The notes: generated by a model from the letters alone, not told the origin. A stretch of 64,000 nucleotides of DNA from JAAZGD01 sp964489555 (GCA_964489555.1 CAZAZF010000004.1:62001-126000), one strand, 5' to 3'. Counted from the stretch's first letter, positions 1 to 8,356 are shown. Numbers and translations are program-made.

Positions 1-188
1 CCGGCATACCCAATGAAAATAACGGCAGAAAAATAGGAAGTTCCATAAGCAAATGCCGATAACCAAGGGCCCACAGAACGCCCCCCCAACACAAATCCGT
101 TTACATCCGTGGCATGTTTTCTGCAATAGATGCCCACGGCTACCATGACCCCAAAAAACACCACCAACATAAAAATTTTAATCCCCAT
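1..188 (-). CDS. Sodium:solute symporter, N-terminal part only
   Basis: The gene reads leftwards and runs off the window after about 62 codons. The start ATG (188-186) follows a GGAGGA ribosome site in the leader. The visible protein begins with one hydrophobic helix (about residues 2-19), then a GGRSVGPWLSAFAYGTSYFS stretch characteristic of the first loop and second helix of the sodium:solute symporter (SSS) family. The substrate is not visible in this part. The T-box leader upstream carries a UAC specifier, so tyrosine uptake is the best inference. It differs from the two SSS proteins at 56906 and 61170. Confidence 0.8.
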   Translation of the reverse strand, partial: MGIKIFMLVVFFGVMVAVGIYCRKHATDVNGFVLGGRSVGPWLSAFAYGTSYFSAVIFIGYA

Positions 189-503
189 ATTCGTGTCCTC
201 CTCACAAAAAAACGCCCTCCGAAATTCTTCAGAGGACGGAATATTTCCCGTGGTACCACCTCAGTTCATCTCCTTCTCACGACAAGAGACCTCATCGAGT
301 ACTACAATTTCATTGCCCATACTCTATCGCGGTAACGGGCGAACCCGTCGCAGCCTACTGGGTGAAAATTCCACCGTTGGGTGCGCTGCTCTTGGAATGT
401 ATTCAGACTCTGACCGCCTGCGATTTTTCACCAGCCAATCGCTCTCTACAAAGCAAAAATCAGAACTTACTTGTTTCCAATCATAGCATTTAATTGTTAA
501 ATT
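189..503 (-). promoter_or_regulatory. T-box leader, probably tyrosine-specific
   Basis: On the minus strand the leader carries a Stem I-like AGAGAG...GGCTGGTGAAAAAT block (about 450-424), a specifier-loop context GAA-UAC-A with the UAC codon at 401-399, and the T-box core GGTGGTACCACG at 260-249. A terminator follows. Uncharged tRNA-Tyr would stabilise the antiterminator and turn on the symporter. The tyrosine assignment rests on the GAA-codon-A context; I could not fold the whole stem by computation. Confidence 0.9.
203..239 (-). terminator. T-box regulatory terminator
   Basis: On the minus strand CCGTCCTCTGAAGAATTTCG pairs within itself and with GGAGGGCG, and is followed by a run of seven T. 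The 5' arm overlaps the T-box region, giving the alternative antiterminator. Confidence 0.85.
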
Positions 504-509
504 TGTCTA

Positions 510-538
510 ATCATACAATATTCCCCTAAGGGTGTCAA
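510..538 (-). promoter_or_regulatory. Sigma-A promoter of the T-box leader
   Basis: Minus strand TTGACA (538-533), 17-bp spacer, TATGAT (515-510). The expected start lies near 503, just upstream of Stem I. Confidence 0.8.
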
Positions 539-618
539 GGTTTTTTGTATGTATTGACAACTGTTCTGGCGTTCTCCAAACATCTTACTTTACTCAACTT
601 TTCGTTTTTTTGTTTCAC

Positions 619-658
619 AAAAAAAACGACTTTCCATTGCCATAAAGGAAGGTCGTTT
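619..658 (-). terminator. Terminator of tRNA-Thr
   Basis: On the minus strand AACGACCTTCC pairs with GGAAAGTCGTT across a short loop and is followed by a run of T. The mirrored A-run means it may work in both directions. Confidence 0.75.
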
Positions 659-662
659 TCAT

Positions 663-737
663 TGGAGCTACTGGAGGGAATCGAACCCTCAACCTGCACG
701 TTACGAATGTGCTGCTCTACCATTGAGCCACAGTAGC
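663..737 (-). tRNA. tRNA-Thr (anticodon CGT)
   Basis: The acceptor arms GCTACTG and CAGTAGC pair perfectly. The D arm is GCTC/GAGC, the anticodon loop is TTCGTAA with anticodon CGT, and the T arm GAGGG-TTCGATT-CCCTC is perfect. CCA is encoded (665-663) after discriminator T. The pair closing the anticodon loop (31/39) is A-C, not Watson-Crick. The gene stands alone with its own -10 box and terminator and reads the ACG codon. Confidence 0.95.
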
Positions 738-747
738 ACGCCCTCAT

Positions 748-753
748 ATTATA
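748..753 (-). promoter_or_regulatory. -10 box of the tRNA-Thr promoter
   Basis: A perfect TATAAT on the minus strand sits 10 bp before the tRNA 5' end. I see no good -35 match at 17 bp. Confidence 0.55.
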
Positions 754-879
754 CCCCAATTCTTTCTGATTTCCACTACTTTTTTTTTGCATCTTTTACC
801 ACGATATTACAAACTTGCTTGTCCGAAATAACTATTTTGCTCTTTAAAAAACAGGGCTTGCTTTTTCCCAACAAAAAAC

Positions 880-917
880 AAGTTGTTTCCATTATATTGG
901 CAATAAATTAACAACTT
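880..917. repeat. Inverted repeat upstream of the hydrogenase promoter
   Basis: AAGTTGTT (880-887) and AACAACTT (910-917) are perfect 8-bp inverted arms separated by 22 bp, ending 14 bp before the -35 box at 932. It could be an operator or a hairpin; no known protein site is recognised. The rest of the stretch 754-1043 holds only the two promoters. Confidence 0.4.
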
Positions 918-931
918 CTTTTTTGGATTGC

Positions 932-960
932 TTGAAACCCGTCCAAGGGTATGATATTAT
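932..960 (+). promoter_or_regulatory. Promoter of the hydrogenase operon
   Basis: TTGAAA (932-937), 17-bp spacer, TATTAT (955-960). It gives a leader of about 75 nt before the first hydrogenase gene. Confidence 0.7.
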
Positions 961-1043
961 GCTTATGGAGAGCAAATGTTAATTTAATCACAAACAAAGT
1001 CGAAAAATGAGAATGAACACAAAAGAGCAAAGGAGCGAATATC

Positions 1044-1556
1044 ATGGAGCAAGTTAGTAGCGATCGTGCCATCCCTTTGGACGATCCAAGATTTGAAAAG
1101 TTGGAAAATTATATTGAATCGCTTTCCGGAATAGACGGAATCACCATGCCCGTTCTCCAGGAAGCACAGAACATCTTTGGATACCTTCCTCTCGAGGTCC
1201 AAAAGTTCATATCCGAGAAAATACAAGTGCCCGTTGCTGAGCTTTACGGCGTTTCTACCTTTTACAGTCAGTTCAACCTCACTCCCAAGGGGAAACACAA
1301 GGTTAGTGTCTGTTTGGGTACTGCGTGTTATGTAAAGGGTGCACAGGCTGTTCTAGATAAATGTGCTGAAGCATTGGATGTAGAAGCTGGCGGAACCACA
1401 CCGGATGGTCTGTTCACTTTGGAAGCAACTCGTTGCCTTGGGTGTTGTGGGTTGGCTCCGGTCATGATGATTGATGATGATGTATATGCCCAACTGGACG
1501 ATGTCAGCGGAATTCCGGCCATCATTGAAAAATATAGAGAACGGGGGGCACAATAA
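1044..1556 (+). CDS. hndA: NADH-dependent hydrogenase, NuoE-like [2Fe-2S] subunit
   Basis: This 170-aa protein is a full-length NuoE/HndA-type subunit with a helical N-terminus and a thioredoxin-like [2Fe-2S] domain. The cluster ligands are visible as C90-x4-C95 and C131-x3-C135. In the trimeric or tetrameric [FeFe] hydrogenases it passes electrons near the flavin subunit in the cytoplasm. The start has an AAAGGAG site. It is the first gene of a tight operon; the next gene begins 2 bp after its stop. The Hnd family includes NADP-reducing and electron-bifurcating members, and the sequence does not decide between them. Confidence 0.93.
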   Translation: MEQVSSDRAIPLDDPRFEKLENYIESLSGIDGITMPVLQEAQNIFGYLPLEVQKFISEKIQVPVAELYGVSTFYSQFNLTPKGKHKVSVCLGTACYVKGAQAVLDKCAEALDVEAGGTTPDGLFTLEATRCLGCCGLAPVMMIDDDVYAQLDDVSGIPAIIEKYRERGAQ

Positions 1557-1558
1557 TT

Positions 1559-3394
1559 ATGAAATCCATTCAAGAAATCAAAGACTATCAAAATAAATCC
1601 AAGGAGCAATTTTATAACAAGAACGGATATCGCGTAGTTGTTGGAATGGCTACTTGTGGTCTCTCCGCCGGCGCTCGACCCGTTTACAACTTATTTAAAA
1701 ACGAAGCCGAAAATCGCAATATGTCCAATGTAACCGTGAAGCCCACAGGTTGCATCGGAATGTGCACATATGAACCCATCGTGGAAGTAATCTCTCCGGA
1801 TGGAAAAAAGGTCACCTATGTTCATGTAGACGAAGCGAAGGCCGAGAAAATTTTAGACCAACACCTGGCTGGAGGCAATCCCGTTAAAGAGTTCACGGTA
1901 GGTGGTGAGCTGAAAAACCTGGAAGACCTGGATTTTTACAAAAAACAAAAGCGAGTGGTTCTTCGAAACTGTGGTTTAATCAACCCGGAAGACATTTCAG
2001 AATACATCGCCATGGACGGGTACCAAGCCCTTGCAAAAGCCCTTCTGGAAATGACACCGGAACAGGTAATTGAAGAAATGAAAAAATCCGGCCTCAGAGG
2101 CCGCGGCGGCGCCGGTTTCTCTACCGGACTCAAATGGAGCTTTGCCGCGCCCAATGAAGCCGACCAGAAATATATCATTTGCAATGCAGACGAAGGAGAT
2201 CCCGGAGCATTTATGGACCGTTCTGTTTTGGAAGGGGATCCCCATGCAGTATTAGAAGCCATGGCCATTGGTGGTTACGCGATCGGAGCCTCCAAAGGAT
2301 ATGTATATGTTCGTGCTGAGTACCCAGTTGCCGTGCAAAGGCTAAAAATCGCCATCGCACAGGCGAAAGAACTGGGAGTTCTGGGCAAAGACATTTTCGG
2401 TACGAACTTTTCCTTTGATGTTGAGATCCGACTTGGAGCTGGCGCCTTTGTCTGTGGGGAAGAAACATCTCTCATCGCCTCTATTGAAGGGAAACGGGGT
2501 ATGTCACGAAACAAACCTCCTTTCCCTGCCAACAGAGGTCTTTGGGGAAAACCCACCTGCATCAACAATGTGGAAACATTGGCCAATATAGCACAAATCA
2601 TCCTAAAAGGTGCTGATTGGTTCCGTAGTTTTGGGACCGAGAAGTCCACTGGAACCAAAGTGTTCGCTCTGGGCGGCAAGATTAGCAACACCGGATTGGT
2701 AGAAGTTCCCATGGGCATTACTCTGCGGGAAGTTATATATGAGATTGGTGGCGGCTGTCCCAACGGAAAAGCATTAAAAGCCGTCCAAACCGGAGGTCCT
2801 TCCGGTGGTTGTATCACCACGGAAAACCTGGATACTCCCATCGACTTTGACAACCTGGTAGCCATCGGATCCATGATGGGTTCCGGCGGAATGATTGTTA
2901 TCGACGAAGACAATTGCATGGTAGACATCGCTCGTTTCTTCTTGGACTTTACAGTGGATGAATCCTGCGGAAAGTGTACGCCCTGCCGAGAAGGAACCAA
3001 AAGAATGTTGGAAATCTTAGATAAAATAACAGCAGGAAAAGGAGAACCTTCAGACCTGGTAGATTTGCAAGATTTGTCAGAAAACATCCGTCTTACCTCA
3101 CTCTGTGCACTGGGGCAGACAGCACCGAATCCGGTTCTGTCCACCATGGCCCATTTCATGGATGAGTACGAGGCCCATGTTATTGACCATAAATGTCCAG
3201 CTGGTGTATGCAAAGCATTGCTAGGTTACTACATCACCGACGCTTGTACCGGTTGTACCCTCTGTTCTCGAAAATGCCCGGTAGGCGCTATTGTAGGGAA
3301 TGTAAAAGAAAAGCACCGCATCAACCCAGATGTGTGCATCAAATGTGGCGTATGCATGGAAGCATGTAAATTCGACGCCATTGTGATCCAGTAG
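1559..3394 (+). CDS. hndC: NADH-dependent hydrogenase, NuoF-like flavoprotein subunit
   Basis: This 611-aa subunit binds NAD(P)H, FMN and iron-sulfur clusters. In order: an N-terminal thioredoxin-like domain (Cys33, Cys65, Cys69), the Complex I 51-kDa core with GLRGRGGAGF and an ADEGDPGAFMDR loop, an SLBB region, the C-x2-C-x2-C cluster motif SCGKCTPCREG, and a C-terminal two-[4Fe-4S] ferredoxin (CTGCTLCSRKC and CIKCGVCMEAC). The extra ferredoxin domain is the arrangement seen in bifurcating HydB/HndC proteins, which suggests ferredoxin exchange. Only three cysteines are obvious in the N-terminal domain. Confidence 0.94.
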   Translation: MKSIQEIKDYQNKSKEQFYNKNGYRVVVGMATCGLSAGARPVYNLFKNEAENRNMSNVTVKPTGCIGMCTYEPIVEVISPDGKKVTYVHVDEAKAEKILDQHLAGGNPVKEFTVGGELKNLEDLDFYKKQKRVVLRNCGLINPEDISEYIAMDGYQALAKALLEMTPEQVIEEMKKSGLRGRGGAGFSTGLKWSFAAPNEADQKYIICNADEGDPGAFMDRSVLEGDPHAVLEAMAIGGYAIGASKGYVYVRAEYPVAVQRLKIAIAQAKELGVLGKDIFGTNFSFDVEIRLGAGAFVCGEETSLIASIEGKRGMSRNKPPFPANRGLWGKPTCINNVETLANIAQIILKGADWFRSFGTEKSTGTKVFALGGKISNTGLVEVPMGITLREVIYEIGGGCPNGKALKAVQTGGPSGGCITTENLDTPIDFDNLVAIGSMMGSGGMIVIDEDNCMVDIARFFLDFTVDESCGKCTPCREGTKRMLEILDKITAGKGEPSDLVDLQDLSENIRLTSLCALGQTAPNPVLSTMAHFMDEYEAHVIDHKCPAGVCKALLGYYITDACTGCTLCSRKCPVGAIVGNVKEKHRINPDVCIKCGVCMEACKFDAIVIQ

Positions 3395-3413
3395 AAGGGA
3401 GAATGAAAAAACC

Positions 3414-5189
3414 ATGGAAAAAGTAAATTTAACCATCAACGGCATTTCCGTAAGTGTCCCTAAGGACTACACCGTTTTGATGGCCGCTAAGGAGGCTGGC
3501 ATCAACATCCCCACCCTCTGTTATCTAAAAGATGTTAATGAAATTGCAGCATGTAGAGTCTGTGTGGTTGAGGTGGACATCAACGGCGTGCCCATGCGTA
3601 ACCTACCTGCTTCTTGTGTGCTTCAAGTAGCAGACGGTATGACCGTACGCACCAACACTCCTCGTGTTCGAAAAGCGGTCAAAACCAATGTGGAACTGAT
3701 TCTAGCCAACCACAATCGGGAATGCCTCACTTGCAAAAGAAACCATTCCTGCGAGCTGCAAAAGCTCTGCGAGCAATTGGGAATCGACCATGTTCGTTTC
3801 AAAGGAGAAAAAAGAGAGGCCAAGCTGGACGATCTCTCCCCTTCCATCATCCGGGATGCTTCCAAATGCATCCTCTGTGGACGATGTATTTCTACATGCA
3901 AAAATGTGCAGGGCATTGGCGTATTGGACTTCACCAATCGAGGATTCAATACCGAAGTGGCTCCCGCCTTTGATTTCAGCATGAGAGATGTAAACTGCAC
4001 CTATTGCGGTCAATGTATTGAAGCTTGCCCCGTAGCTGCTTTACGAGAACGTCAGTACATCGACGATGTATTTGATGCACTGGCAGATCCGGAGAAGTAT
4101 GTCATCGTACAAGAAGCTCCTGCCGTACGGGCTTCTCTGGGAGAAGAGTTCGGAATGCCCATCGGCACTCCGGTTACCGGAAAGATGTATGCAGCCTTGA
4201 GAAGGCTTGGATTTGACAAAGTCTTTGACACCAACTTTTCTGCAGACCTAACCATCATGGAAGAGGGAACTGAATTTATCAATCGTGTCATGAAAGGCGG
4301 AAAGCTCCCCATGATTACCTCTTGTTCACCTGGTTGGGTTCGTTTCTGCGAAATGAACTACCCGGAATTTCTGGACAATCTATCCACGTGTAAATCGCCA
4401 CAGCAAATGTTTGGCGCTTTGGCTAAAACCTACTTTGCCGAGAAGATGGATATCGACCCCAGCAAAATCGTCAGCGTTTCCATCATGCCCTGCACATCCA
4501 AAAAATCAGAGTGCATCCGACCGGAAATGCAGGTAGATGGACTGCCAGATGTAGACTTCTCCCTTACCACAAGGGAGCTGGGAGATATGATTAAACAGGC
4601 CGGCATCCAATTTGAAGCTCTTCCGGATGAAGAACCCGATCTCTTAATGGGAGAAGGGACCGGAGCCGGTGTCATATTTGGTGCTACTGGCGGCGTAATG
4701 GAAGCGGCTCTTCGAACCGTAGCAGACATACTGACGGAACAAGATTTACCGGATTTTGAGTACAACACCGTTCGTGGTCTCGAGGGAATTCGTTTTGCCA
4801 GTGTAGTACTGCCCATCAACAACGAATACCAAGAGGTGAAGGTGGCCGTCGCCCATGGAACTGCCAACGCTGCCAAGTTGCTCAATGCCATCAAGGCTGG
4901 CGAAGTAAATGTACACTTCATCGAAATTATGGCTTGCCCGGGAGGCTGCGTACATGGAGGAGGACAATCCATCGTATCTTCCAAAACCAGAATGGATGTG
5001 GATCCTCGTCTGGAAAGAGCAAAGGCGCTTTATAGCGAAGATCAACGATTGCCCGAGAGAAAATCTCATAAGAACGCTGAAATATCCGCCCTATATAGAG
5101 ATTTCCTGGGAGAGCCTAATGGTCACTTGTCTCACAAGCTATTACACACTCATTACGCCAAGAGAGATACCTATCAGGTTAACGAGTAA
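3414..5189 (+). CDS. hndD: [FeFe] hydrogenase catalytic subunit
   Basis: This 591-aa subunit makes or uses H2. In order: a [2Fe-2S] ferredoxin domain (C36, C47, C50, C68), a His/Cys cluster (H100, C104, C107, C113), two [4Fe-4S] clusters (C152-C162 and C195-C205), the H-cluster domain, and a C-terminal small-subunit-like tail with SHKLLHTHY. H-cluster motifs are L1 TSCSPGW (303-309 region, Cys304 with Ser305), L2 MPCTSKKSE (Cys360) and L3 MACPGGCVHGGGQ (Cys508, Cys512). L1 has Ser where the textbook motif has a second Cys. It follows hndC by 19 bp with its own GGGAG site. Confidence 0.95.
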   Translation: MEKVNLTINGISVSVPKDYTVLMAAKEAGINIPTLCYLKDVNEIAACRVCVVEVDINGVPMRNLPASCVLQVADGMTVRTNTPRVRKAVKTNVELILANHNRECLTCKRNHSCELQKLCEQLGIDHVRFKGEKREAKLDDLSPSIIRDASKCILCGRCISTCKNVQGIGVLDFTNRGFNTEVAPAFDFSMRDVNCTYCGQCIEACPVAALRERQYIDDVFDALADPEKYVIVQEAPAVRASLGEEFGMPIGTPVTGKMYAALRRLGFDKVFDTNFSADLTIMEEGTEFINRVMKGGKLPMITSCSPGWVRFCEMNYPEFLDNLSTCKSPQQMFGALAKTYFAEKMDIDPSKIVSVSIMPCTSKKSECIRPEMQVDGLPDVDFSLTTRELGDMIKQAGIQFEALPDEEPDLLMGEGTGAGVIFGATGGVMEAALRTVADILTEQDLPDFEYNTVRGLEGIRFASVVLPINNEYQEVKVAVAHGTANAAKLLNAIKAGEVNVHFIEIMACPGGCVHGGGQSIVSSKTRMDVDPRLERAKALYSEDQRLPERKSHKNAEISALYRDFLGEPNGHLSHKLLHTHYAKRDTYQVNE

Positions 5190-5218
5190 TCTTTCTGCCG
5201 TTTGTGGTTTTTTCATAG

Positions 5219-5255
5219 AAAGAGAGTCGCCCATAAAGCGACTCTCTTTTCTTTT
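5219..5255 (+). terminator. Terminator of the hydrogenase operon
   Basis: AAGAGAGTCGC pairs with GCGACTCTCTT across a 6-nt loop, followed by TTCTTTT. It also lies at the end of the convergent lplA gene, for which the T-run is weaker. Confidence 0.85.
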
Positions 5256-5292
5256 GGAAACTATATGTTTCGACACTTTACATCAGGGTTTT

Positions 5293-6267
5293 TTAATATA
5301 GCAGGTATTCCAACATCCAGTCTGCATCGATACCCTGTATGCCTGTGCCATATGTGTTTAACACCTTCATAATCGCACTCTCTTCCATGGCCGCACCAAT
5401 AAAAGCACGCTCCACTTCCGTGATGTTTTCTTTGGCAAAAAAATCGCCATAAAATTTTAAGCCGGAAATTGTACCTCCCTCAATAACCATTCTTGTCTCC
5501 ACTGTACCGCTGGGATGTCTTTTTTTCTTCACCACATTGCAAGGAGGTGACTCTCCATAATTCCAGCTCCATGTCCCATACTTCTGATTTCGCAAATCTT
5601 TTACCATTCGCTCTTCCTCCTTGGACAAGGTGTAGGGCTGCAGTGAATTTTCTTGGCCAACCTGCCCCGCCAGAGTTTCCATAAAAGTTTCGATGGACAC
5701 CGGTTCGTTCATATGCTCCATAACATTTGTAACCCTTTCTCGAACAGACTGGATGGCCTTGGATTGTATTTTTGCATTACTTACCCTTAAAGCTTTTACT
5801 ATCGCTTTCAAATCGGAATCAAAAAGCAATGTGCCATGATGCAGTACCCGGCCTTTCCGTCTATATTGAGCATTTCCGGAGATTTTTTTTCCTCCGATGG
5901 TTAAATCATTTCTCCCGCTAAACTCCGCTCTTATTCCATACTCTTCCAAAGTTTTTAAGACAGCTTTTGTGAAATATGCGAAGTCTAAAATTCCGTTTTC
6001 CGGCTCCTTGGTTATGAAGGTGAAGTTTATATTACCCAGGTCATGGTATACCGCTCCTCCACCTGACATCCTTCGAACCACTCGTATGTCATGTTCCTTT
6101 ATATAGGAATAGGATATCTCTTCCAGTGTGTTTTGGTAGTTCCCAACTACAACTGTCCGGTGGTTCTGCCACAGCATAAAAACATCGTCTTGAAGATATT
6201 TAAAAAGATATTCTTCCAAGGCAAGATTATAATATGGATCCGTACTATAACTTCTAATGTATTGCAT
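5293..6267 (-). CDS. lplA: Lipoate-protein ligase A
   Basis: This 324-aa protein attaches lipoic acid, through lipoyl-AMP, to the lipoyl lysines of 2-oxoacid dehydrogenase complexes. The family motifs RRMSGGGAVYHDLGNINF (about residues 65-82) and the KISGNAQYRRKGRVLHHGTL stretch are present, with the C-terminal accessory domain of bacterial LplA. It is the last gene of the dehydrogenase operon, 11 bp after the E3 gene. Its likely targets are the two lipoyl domains made by the same operon, on E2 and E3. Confidence 0.93.
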   Translation of the reverse strand: MQYIRSYSTDPYYNLALEEYLFKYLQDDVFMLWQNHRTVVVGNYQNTLEEISYSYIKEHDIRVVRRMSGGGAVYHDLGNINFTFITKEPENGILDFAYFTKAVLKTLEEYGIRAEFSGRNDLTIGGKKISGNAQYRRKGRVLHHGTLLFDSDLKAIVKALRVSNAKIQSKAIQSVRERVTNVMEHMNEPVSIETFMETLAGQVGQENSLQPYTLSKEEERMVKDLRNQKYGTWSWNYGESPPCNVVKKKRHPSGTVETRMVIEGGTISGLKFYGDFFAKENITEVERAFIGAAMEESAIMKVLNTYGTGIQGIDADWMLEYLLY

Positions 6268-6278
6268 ACATCGTTCTC

Positions 6279-8015
6279 CTATCCAGGAAAATGGATCATT
6301 CGATCATAAGCGCCGTGCATTGCTTCATGGAGCGCTTCTGAAATCGTAGGATGGGGATGAATGGACATAGCCACTTCCTCCGCCGTTGCCTCCAGATTCA
6401 TAGCAACTGTGGCTTCTGAAATCATATCGGTGGCATGGACCGCATACATGTGCACTCCCAAAATCTCTCCGTATTTGGAATCTGCAATCACTTTGATCAG
6501 GCCCCTTTCGTCCCCTTCCACCTTGGCTTTCCCGTTGGCAAGGAGGGGAAATCTTCCTACTTTCACCTGCCCGTACTTCTCTATCGCCTCTTTTTCTGTA
6601 AGCCCCACAGATGCGACTTCCGGTTGAATATATATAGCACTGGGAACACGGTCGTATCTCATGATTTCTTCTTTCCCGCAAATGTTTTCGACAGCAATGA
6701 TTCCCTCCATGGAGGCCGTATGCGCCAGCATAGACTTCCCATTAATATCTCCAATCGCATACACATTTTTTAAAGTGGTATGTAATCTTTCATCCGTCTT
6801 AACTGCCCCCCTGAAAGTCTCTATGCCAAGCTTATCGCAATCTAAACCATCCAATGCGGCAGTTCTTCCAACAGCCATTAGCACCATTTCGGACTCCACT
6901 TGCTCCGTTTCCTCCTGCTTTCGAAATGTCACATTATTTTTCCCAATTTCCATCACTTGCGAATTTAAATGAAATTCAATACCCATGTCTGAAAGATCCT
7001 TCATGACTAGTTGAGAAATTTCTTCATCCACCATTGGTAAGATACTATCGAGGAATTCTATCACCGTTACCTTGGCCCCTACCGAAGCCAAAAAATAAGC
7101 AAACTCAATTCCGATTACTCCGCCGCCAATAACCGCCACAGTGTTAGGAATCTCCGTGAGATTCAACATTTCCTCGCTACCGAGAACACAGGCTTCGTCA
7201 TGAATTTTTATGGGTAATGCTTTTGGCTTCGACCCATTGGCCAATATGACGAATTCTCCGGTGATGGTAGCCCCCTGAACTTGAACTGCATGAGAATCAA
7301 TCAGTATGGCCTCTCCTTCCAACAAATCAACACCATTGGCTCGTAGCAAGCCCTGAACGCCCCCTACCAGCTGCCTCACAATCCCGGACTTTCTCTTTTG
7401 CACCATCTCCATATCTAAATATACAGAATGAAGGCCTTCCGTTTTCACCCCGAATTCCGAAGATTCTTTTACAGCCTTCAGCATTTCAGCACTTTTCATT
7501 AAGGTTTTCGTGGGAATACATCCCACATTCAAACAAGTTCCTCCCAGAGCCTTCTTTTCAATTAAGACTACTTTTTTTCCATACTGTGCACCCTTAATAG
7601 CCGCCACATAGCCTCCGGGGCCTCCTCCAATTACTACAATATCGTAGTCAAAAGCACCGCCCTCGTCACTATTTAAACTTTGCTTTCCGAGAGAGGCCGT
7701 ATCGTCATTGTCCAATGTAGATTGATTCTCGTTTTTTCCGCCCATTACCTCTGCTTCCATGGAGGAGATATCCTCATCCTGTTCCCCCACTATAGCAATA
7801 GGCGAGGTAACCGGTACAGAATCTCCTTCCTCGATATATTGACCCAGCACAATACCATCTCGTGTAGCTTCAATGTCAATCCCCGTCTTGTCTGTTTCTA
7901 TGGCAAATAGAGGCTCCCCCTTTCGTACAGCGTCCCCCTGCCTTTTGTACCACCTAATCAGTTTTCCTTCACTCATATTAAATCCCAGTTTGGGCATTAT
8001 AATCCATTCTGCCAT
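6279..8015 (-). CDS. lpdA: Dihydrolipoyl dehydrogenase (E3) with N-terminal lipoyl domain
   Basis: This 578-aa protein reoxidises dihydrolipoamide and reduces NAD+. Residues 1-80 form a lipoyl domain with the modification site ETDK. After a linker, the flavoprotein begins with an FAD-binding GGGPGGYVAA motif, the redox-active disulfide GGTCLNVGCIPTK, an NAD-binding GGGVIGIEFA motif, and the C-terminal dimer domain with an HPHPTISE active-site stretch. Plain E3 is about 460 aa; the extra length is the lipoyl domain, known in some Gram-positive PDH and acetoin complexes. The start has an AAGGAG site. Confidence 0.95.
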   Translation of the reverse strand: MAEWIIMPKLGFNMSEGKLIRWYKRQGDAVRKGEPLFAIETDKTGIDIEATRDGIVLGQYIEEGDSVPVTSPIAIVGEQDEDISSMEAEVMGGKNENQSTLDNDDTASLGKQSLNSDEGGAFDYDIVVIGGGPGGYVAAIKGAQYGKKVVLIEKKALGGTCLNVGCIPTKTLMKSAEMLKAVKESSEFGVKTEGLHSVYLDMEMVQKRKSGIVRQLVGGVQGLLRANGVDLLEGEAILIDSHAVQVQGATITGEFVILANGSKPKALPIKIHDEACVLGSEEMLNLTEIPNTVAVIGGGVIGIEFAYFLASVGAKVTVIEFLDSILPMVDEEISQLVMKDLSDMGIEFHLNSQVMEIGKNNVTFRKQEETEQVESEMVLMAVGRTAALDGLDCDKLGIETFRGAVKTDERLHTTLKNVYAIGDINGKSMLAHTASMEGIIAVENICGKEEIMRYDRVPSAIYIQPEVASVGLTEKEAIEKYGQVKVGRFPLLANGKAKVEGDERGLIKVIADSKYGEILGVHMYAVHATDMISEATVAMNLEATAEEVAMSIHPHPTISEALHEAMHGAYDRMIHFPG

Positions 8016-8036
8016 ATTGTTACTCCTTCTATTTCG

Positions 8037-8225
8037 TCATTTTACCCTGTCGTTAATAAATGTATCCAAATCTCTTTTCCAAAAGGCCTCTCCCTCTTTG
8101 GTAAAAAAACACCCGGGAATTTCGCCTCTTTCACGATGAAATGCAACACATTCACAACATTTGCCGTGTTTTTCACAAGTGGGATATGTGCAAGAACATA
8201 CGACCTTTGCGCAGCTTGTTGCCAT
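8037..8225 (-). CDS. Small cysteine-rich protein, DUF6485-like
   Basis: This 62-aa protein has eight cysteines (5, 10, 12, 17, 23, 24, 26, 39) in a CSCTYPTCEKHGKCCECV block, then an FHRERGEIPGCFF stretch. The pattern matches a small Cys-rich family of anaerobes named DUF6485, from memory of the family. The spacing suggests metal or Fe-S binding, but no function is known. An AAGGAGA site precedes the ATG. It sits inside the dehydrogenase operon between E2 and E3, 21 bp before the E3 gene. Confidence 0.75.
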   Translation of the reverse strand: MATSCAKVVCSCTYPTCEKHGKCCECVAFHRERGEIPGCFFTKEGEAFWKRDLDTFINDRVK

Positions 8226-8266
8226 AATCCATCTCCTTTTTTCGTTGAAATTTCTTTGCTTTTATA

Positions 8267-8345
8267 AAAAATAATCGAGTCTATATAGAAGTGTTATTTT
8301 AAGAACAAAGAATGCACAAAGGAGGAGAATCTATATAAACTCGAT
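8267..8345 (-). terminator. Long stem-loop with T-run inside the dehydrogenase operon
   Basis: Arms at 8345-8331 and 8288-8274 match at 14 of 15 positions (ATCGAGTxxATATAG type), with a 42-nt loop. On the minus strand the second arm is followed by ATTATTTTTT. It lies between the E2 gene and the small Cys-rich gene and probably acts as a partial terminator or processing site. A possible internal promoter, TTGTTC-17-TATAGA, overlaps it. Confidence 0.55.
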
Positions 8346-8356
8346 GTATTTAACCA

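Noticed and set aside
535..792. 85-aa coding region on the minus strand
   Set aside because: It overlaps the tRNA-Thr gene and its terminator and has no ribosome site.
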